Part shown: piece after piece, positions 58,716-64,000 of the stretch
Position numbering within the stretch: position 1 is the first letter of the stretch
Layout: each line of letters opens with the position of its first letter
DNA from: Pterois miles
Taxonomy: Eukaryota > Chordata > Actinopteri > Perciformes > Scorpaenidae
Reading direction: 5' to 3'
Length of the DNA: 64,000 nt
Assembly: GCA_947000775.1 (NCBI GenBank)
Contig: CAMQGK010000565.1
Coordinates: 8,343,001 to 8,407,000 of the forward strand
Notes under the pieces: generated by a model
Told to the model about the DNA's origin: nothing
Databases searched by the model: none
Seen by the model: only the letters and a program-made list of their open reading frames with translations
Made by a program: the position numbers and the translations under genes

Positions 58716-60440
58716 CTACAAAAATAAGATTGTAAAAAAATGTTTTCCTTTATAAGCAAAGAGTTTTAGTGAGTTGTGGATTGTAGGAGGGATCTATCAT
58801 ACATGTTTTAACGGAATAAATACCTTTCTCTCACAGAAAGCACAATGGGATTTCACTGCCAACATTGTGTTGGTAAGAGCATGTTCATCGCAGCCCATTT
58901 TACACTGTGACCTGCATAGCTTCCGGTAAAATTCTCAACCTGAGAGACAACCACCCACATACAGCCTTACCTTAATATCTCATCTGCACTATCATACAAT
59001 CCCCCTGCAACACAACAATCACAGCAACAGAGAGCTCTCACCTCAGAATACCTTCCGAGATACCAAGAGAATTCATGAAGGTCATACCACCATAGCATAC
59101 AATACAGCAACTCCAGGAAAACATCCTTTAACCAGGGTTCAGTGTACAAACAGACACCCACTCACGCTCACAAGAACGAGACAAACCTGACGTGTTCCAA
59201 AGAAAACCATTATATGCACATTATGATGTTCTCTATCGTCCACGTTCAAAATAAAGTTCAATTTTGGTGGGATTTTTGGAATGAATTTCTTATCACCATG
59301 CCAACACGTCTTGCTCTGAAATTATTCATCAAAAAAATAAAATACATCAAATAGGCCACCTTAAATAATATTTTAATTTTTTTTTTACACTTTTTTTTTT
59401 ACAACCTTGAATGTTTTCTTTATAAAATTCAAAACTCAAATAAACTACAAACTAACCTGGAAAATTCAATTATTTCTATTTTACACTACGTCACCCACTC
59501 GGCAAACATCAACGGTAGCTGTCAGCATGCTAACGTCTCTTTCTAAGCAAGGGCATTTACTACTCACAGGGAGTCAAATGCGAATGCTTGGGCAGCAGCC
59601 TCTGCTATTGTTATACCGACCCACAAGGCTCCTTTAGCATAATATGAGATGAACTTTCAATGTAAACTTGTCCGTGCCACCCATCAACAAACAAAGTATT
59701 AATGGAGAAGCACAGGACTTAAACTCAGGCATTCGTTTCCCATGTGAAACCAAAAGTTGAGTGATTTTTACTGACAGTGTTAGCTTATGATGCTACACCA
59801 CTGAACTACATGACGTTACATCTGTAGCTTACATTGCATTACTAGCATAGTTATATTAAGCCAAATCCTGATATTTTTCCAAAACCTAAAAAAATGGTTT
59901 TGTTACCTAAACATAACTGCCAATTTTCACAACGTTAACCACGCAGGGACTTTGTTAAGCATCAAGATACTAAAGGCTGCTCACAGGATCATTATAGTAC
60001 CGCCAGAGGCAAGTAGAGTAGGGATCAGACCTCTACCTTTTTCTATGTTAGCACAATGACAAAGATCACAGAAATGCTAAAGACCATACTTCTTATTTAT
60101 GACCTTATTATTAGTAATTATCTAAATCTTGGGCTATTCGTAGCCTCAAAGGCTGAAATGGTCCTAAATAGTCCAAAAAAAGTACATTTGCAAGGGCTGA
60201 AGTTCTTTTATCCAAGGCACATTATTTAACATTACTGAGCTAATACTATCAGGAAAGGTTTAAGCCTAAAAATATCAAATATCTTATACAAATACCTTAT
60301 TATTTGAATAACAATTTATGTGTTGTAGCAGCAACAATACAAAGGAAAACAACCTTAAAACTCTGGTTTCTTTTTAGAAAATAACAATCAGTATCGCCAT
60401 CCTTCAGAGTGGGTGACTACCACTACATAAACTTGGACAA
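58716..60440. other. Unique DNA with a possible family-D fragment
   Basis: No gene. The 59669-59935 part (CCACCCATCAACAAACAAAG, CATGTGAAACCAAAAG, AAATGGTTTTGTTACCTAAA) loosely recalls family D (CCCATCCACC, CAACAAAACTAC), reversed at 28640. T-runs lie at 59379-59400. Confidence 0.4.
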
Positions 60441-60690
60441 AAAAAAAGTTTGGAGATTTGTGTTTGGACTATTTGGACTAATTTTAGGCATTGTATTCTA
60501 CATGGTTGGAAAGCCTGTTTATTTACCTTCAATGATGATGAACTATTTATCTACCAATGATGTCCAAGTTGTAAGGATCATGCATTCGTGGGATGAGCAG
60601 CACAGCTGATTATGTGGGTAGCGCCCAGGTGAAAATTTGCCAAGAAAAAAACCTGCCAATTCTGCCAATTCTTAAGTGTATTCTCCTGTT

Positions 60691-61040
60691 CCCCTGGGGG
60701 CGGCAGTAGCTCAGTCTGTAGGGAGTTGGCTTGGGAACCGGAGGGTCACCGGTTCAAGTCCCGACATGGACCAAAAACTGAGTGTGAACTGGTAGCTGGA
60801 GAGGTGCCAGTTTACCTCTTGGGCACTGCCGAGGTGCCCCTGAGCAAGGCACCAAACCCCCAACTGCTCAGGGCGCTTGTCAGGAGCAGCCCCCTCACTC
60901 TGACATCTCTCCATTAATGCATGTATGTGTGTTTCAGGTCTGCATGTACCATGTATGAGTTTAACAGAGTGTAAATTGAATTTCCCCATTGTGGGACTAA
61001 TAAAGGTAGATCTTCTTCTTCTTCTTCTTCTTCTTCTGTT
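60691..61040 (+). mobile_element. tRNA-derived SINE with CTT tail, full-length copy
   Basis: The head has an A-box (TAGCTCAGTCTG, 60707-60718) and a perfect B-box (GGTTCAAGTCC, 60751-60761), so it carries an internal RNA polymerase III promoter. The body contains GGAGAGGTGCCAGTTTACCT, GGGCACTGCCGAGGTGCCCC and TTTCAGGTCTGCATG. The 3' end reads TTTCCCCATTGTGGGACTAA, ATAAAGGTAGAT, then a CTT run (61011-61036), a LINE-like tail. It splits the left arm of a fold-back element; flanking CTCCTGTT and CTTCTGTT are the likely target duplication. It is a retroposon, not a functional tRNA gene. Confidence 0.9.
61011..61036. repeat. CTT microsatellite forming the SINE tail
   Basis: About eight CTT units at the 3' end of the SINE. 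The same unit ends the degenerate SINE copy at 23482-23494. Confidence 0.9.
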
Positions 61041-61457
61041 GGTATTGACTCTTTTAGGTTTAGGTCATCTGATGTCAACATAATCAGTCAGTCAGTCTGT
61101 CAGTCACAAAATTTTGACCTGTACCATGTCGGCTTTGAAAAAGCTGACTTTACACTTTGTGATCCTGTGGTCTCATCTTGTAGTGCCTGATCGGCAGCAC
61201 CTGGAGCTCAAAACAAGAGTCAATACCAACAGGAGAATACACTGTTTACCATTGGCAGAGAATTTTGGAAAAATTTCACTTGGGCGCTACCCACACAATC
61301 AGCTGTGTTGCTCGTCCCACAAATACATGATCCTTACAAGTTGGACATCATTGTGAAGGTAAATAAACAGGCTTTCCAACCATGTAAAATACAATGCCAA
61401 TTAGCATTGTACCAGCAGAGAAATAATCCACCAAACACAAATTTCCAAACTTTTTTT

Positions 61458-64000
61458 CTGGGGTTATTTAAAACCTCTTATCAAACACTACAGCCGCTGA
61501 TTTCATCCTGATCTGCACACATTCAACCAGAGATGGGTGACTAATCAATCATGCTGCTTAGTGATTGGTTGCAACATAAGCCTGCAGATTCGAAGGATTT
61601 AGTGGCACATGCTTCAGAGATACTGTTTAAACAAAAGAAAACAAATCCATCTGGTGGATTCTGTTATGCAATATTTCTGTTCTGGGTTTCTTATTAGATG
61701 CAGCATGTAGGTTAAGATTGAGTCAACATCCTCACAAACTATAAGCTGCTATGTCAAAGCTGTTGTCTCTCTACAGAAGCTTCCAAAATGGCAAAACTTC
61801 CATAAATGGGCTCATCAGAAAATTTAAATAATATACCCATAAATGAGGCTTACGGTTCTGACAGTTTCACTGTACAGTAATGAGCCTCCATCCTCACAGT
61901 TAACAGCAGTAAAATGACTGACAGCCTCAACACTCTGGGTGCAGGTCATCCATGTGCACTGACTGCCATATCCTCCAGATGCTCTCACCATATTTGCTGC
62001 CTACAGGCAGTCTATCTGGGGTACTTGTTCATTTCCTTACTCCCCAGGTTTTTAAAATGTCATTTATGTCTAATGGCCGTGCTCATTAACTGCATCTGAA
62101 AAACACACTCTGGTCATTACCAGCTACATTTGCAGTCAGGCTTCGTGCCGAATTCTCTTGTTTGAGTCATCCGTCACAGCCCCGTTCTTCAGCAGTTGGC
62201 ACCACAAATGACGCAAAGCTCAAATCTTCTAATTATCTGCAACTATCTTTATCTGCTTACATTGCAAGTGAATGTATTTTGACTAGGCTGCTTTATCAGT
62301 GTAGCGAGACACCCAATCTGAAACAACATCCATCATGTTGAGGCTGCCAAGGCCACTTGGGGGACTACACAGGCAGCAGTGCGCTAAGAACTGCACTTTA
62401 CCTTGGTGCGATCCTCTTGTGAACGGTTGAAGTGGGAGAAGGGAGGTTTGTGCATGACTGGGACTGCGATGGAGACAATAGCACTCAACTCTCTTTCATT
62501 ATTTACTTGTACCACTGTCAGATATGGACAGATGTTACAAGAAAACCTTAGTATACTGGGGAAAACGTCCTAGACACCCCTTCAGAGTTGAGAAGATCAA
62601 GAGTTCATTCAAGACGCAAGAGATCCACTTTTGTCACTGTCAGGTCTAGTTGGTAAAGAAGCATAGCTTGTTATTTCTACCACAAACAGTGCCACACTTT
62701 TTTTTTTAGATTCTACATATTTCCTTAGAGCAGTGTTGTGTGGGTGTGCAACAGCCTGTCCAAGTAAGAAATAGTGAGAGGGAGAGTGGGTGGGGGAGCA
62801 TGCTGGCTATCCTTTGTCAACTGCTCAGTGCCATTTAATGGCCTGTAAACCCTTTTGCTGGAGAAAGAACAGGCAATTAGCATACTGAGTGGATTACAAG
62901 ATTGCTCTGACTCCTGGATTAATGTGTGCACTTAATCTTCTCTTTGCTAAGCGATTCTTGGATATACAGCCATTCAAGGGGAACAAATGTCCCCAACTTC
63001 CAAAACACAACATGAAAAGGGTATTTCTTCCATGATGGCTTCAACATTGGAGTACAGTTGTTTTATGTATTGTTAGGCTGAACTGTCCATGGTCAACACA
63101 TTATTCTTTAAACTCTGGTGATTTCTGATGACCCTCTTCTCTACTCTTTTGCGCACCCAAATCATAACAAGCATGTGTAAGTATATAACAACACTGACAT
63201 TCAAGATGGGGGGGGGGTGGGGGGGTGGGGGGTGCAGTGTGTGTGGGGGGATCCTCTAATGGCCTTATTCCATACACATGTGCTGGCTTGGCTTGGTTTG
63301 ACTCGGATCATGAGCTGAGTACGGCAGGGATTTGCATCTCCATTACAGCAGAGCTACCCGATTAAATGTGTGTGTAACAATGGCTGTGACTTGTAATCAG
63401 AGGAGCGTCTCTAAAATGATGAACACATTTCATTTCCTATATTCTTCACAATAAAAGTCCCCCATTATTTTTACTGCTTCTACTCTTCCTCCCTGCAGTA
63501 TTAGTAGACTTGCTTTTATTGACATATAGCTGCAGACAAAATTCCTCTAATTCTGTGATAAACATACAATATATCATTTAATTTCCTATATATGATTGAC
63601 AATGAAAGCCCCCCCGTTATCTTGTTTGAAGGGGAAATGGAGCGTCGTTACAGGTTGGCTTTGGTTGATGTAACTGTAATCCTCTTGGAAGAGGTTTGGG
63701 CGCTATTTGGCCTGAGATCCGGAGTCCAGAGATGGTACGTCTCGGGTGCAGCTTGGCACACCTCACCACGCTAAAAGTGGTAATTGATACGCAAAGTAGA
63801 GAAGCATGGTTTGACTCTACGTGGCCAAATGCGCCAATGAAAAAGCCCTCAACAGGACATATTTGTAAAGTAATGGGCCACTCCTCAGCTTAATTTCTCC
63901 CCTGATGCCACATCAGAAAGGAACATAAGCGGTGATTCAGACCAAACTGCCCTGCATTAAAATAATGAGTTGGTGGGGGCATGTTCAAGGTACAATGACA
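61458..64000. other. Unique noncoding DNA; candidate conserved block at the end
   Basis: No gene is supported. The last part, about 63590-63960, has balanced composition, no shared repeat and short frames of 60-65 codons without known domains; it may be conserved noncoding DNA. A G-rich tract at 63208 is annotated separately. Confidence 0.35.
63208..63232. repeat. G-rich tract with quadruplex potential
   Basis: G10-T-G7-T-G6 on the plus strand. At least four runs of three G separated by short loops can be drawn, so a G-quadruplex is possible. Confidence 0.85.

Larger units (their letters stand above)
60441..61457. mobile_element. Fold-back (long inverted-repeat) element with nested SINE
   Basis: The left arm (60441-60690 continuing at 61041-61053 after a SINE) and the right arm (61215-61457) are inverted copies of about 250 bases. 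Mirrored blocks include AAAGTTTGGAGATTTGTGTT, ACATGGTTGGAAAGCCTGTT, GTAAGGATCATG, CACAGCTGATTATGTGGGTA and GTGTATTCTCCTGTT. The arms are diverged by scattered substitutions and two length differences. The spacer between arms is about 160 bases (61054-61214). A 66-codon frame with a hydrophobic stretch at 60409-60609 lies over the left arm and is incidental. No transposase and no clear target duplication are present. Confidence 0.85.

Noticed and set aside
60409..60609. 66-codon frame with a hydrophobic segment, resembling a small membrane protein
   Set aside because: It lies over the left arm of a fold-back element, and the opposite arm does not preserve the frame.
60691..60770. Possible functional tRNA gene (A- and B-box present)
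   Set aside because: The boxes are followed by a SINE body and CTT tail, and a second copy exists at 23240; it is a tRNA-derived retroposon.
1..64000. Endogenous virus or LTR retrotransposon
   Set aside because: No long terminal repeats, primer-binding site or polymerase motifs were recognised in any frame.

Overview
The window looks like noncoding DNA from a teleost fish, most likely a percomorph. It is AT-rich and has no convincing protein-coding exon, rRNA or functional tRNA. It is crowded with short, diverged nonautonomous transposons and tRNA-derived SINEs of the kinds common in percomorph genomes, plus CA, GATA, TTA and poly-C tracts. Open frames are short (longest about 180 codons), often cross simple repeats, and match no family I recognise. 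The DNA is therefore intergenic or lies inside a large intron; the sequence alone does not decide which.

Layout. 1-14 kb is mostly unique AT-rich DNA with a retroposon 3' end (2428), a hAT-type element (3556), a family-D repeat (6597) and a piggyBac-type MITE fragment (8601). 14-24 kb holds a second hAT-type copy (14454), long unique blocks (15.5-17.2 kb) that may be regulatory, and a family-C repeat (18911) split by a TTAA MITE (19452). 24-35 kb is a nest of elements: a reversed hAT copy (24567), a 1.24-kb TIR element containing a family-D copy (25909), a hAT MITE with an internal 51-bp tandem (28875), and a hAT element with an 8-bp target duplication (32974) split by a second family-C copy. 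35-42 kb carries an intact piggyBac-type MITE between TTAA sites (36515) and the two arms of a perfect 180-bp inverted repeat. 42-51 kb is mostly unique DNA with microsatellites. 51-58 kb is repeat-dense: family-E copies, a reversed SINE, a reversed hAT MITE, a decayed BED zinc-finger fragment, and a hAT element with a perfect 8-bp target duplication. 60.4-61.5 kb is a fold-back element with a SINE inserted in one arm. The last 2.5 kb is unique DNA.

No genes work together here. The value of the window is its insertion history. Several elements are nested, and in two cases another sequence in the same window preserves the pre-insertion site: the family-C copy at 33603 for the TTAA MITE, and the opposite fold-back arm for the SINE. 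The least explained feature is the 180-bp pair at 36279-36458 and 41225-41404, identical over its full length while every other repeat pair here is visibly diverged. Family letters (B, C, D, E, F) are my own labels for groups recognised by comparing copies in this window; superfamily names rest on terminal sequences and target-site duplications.
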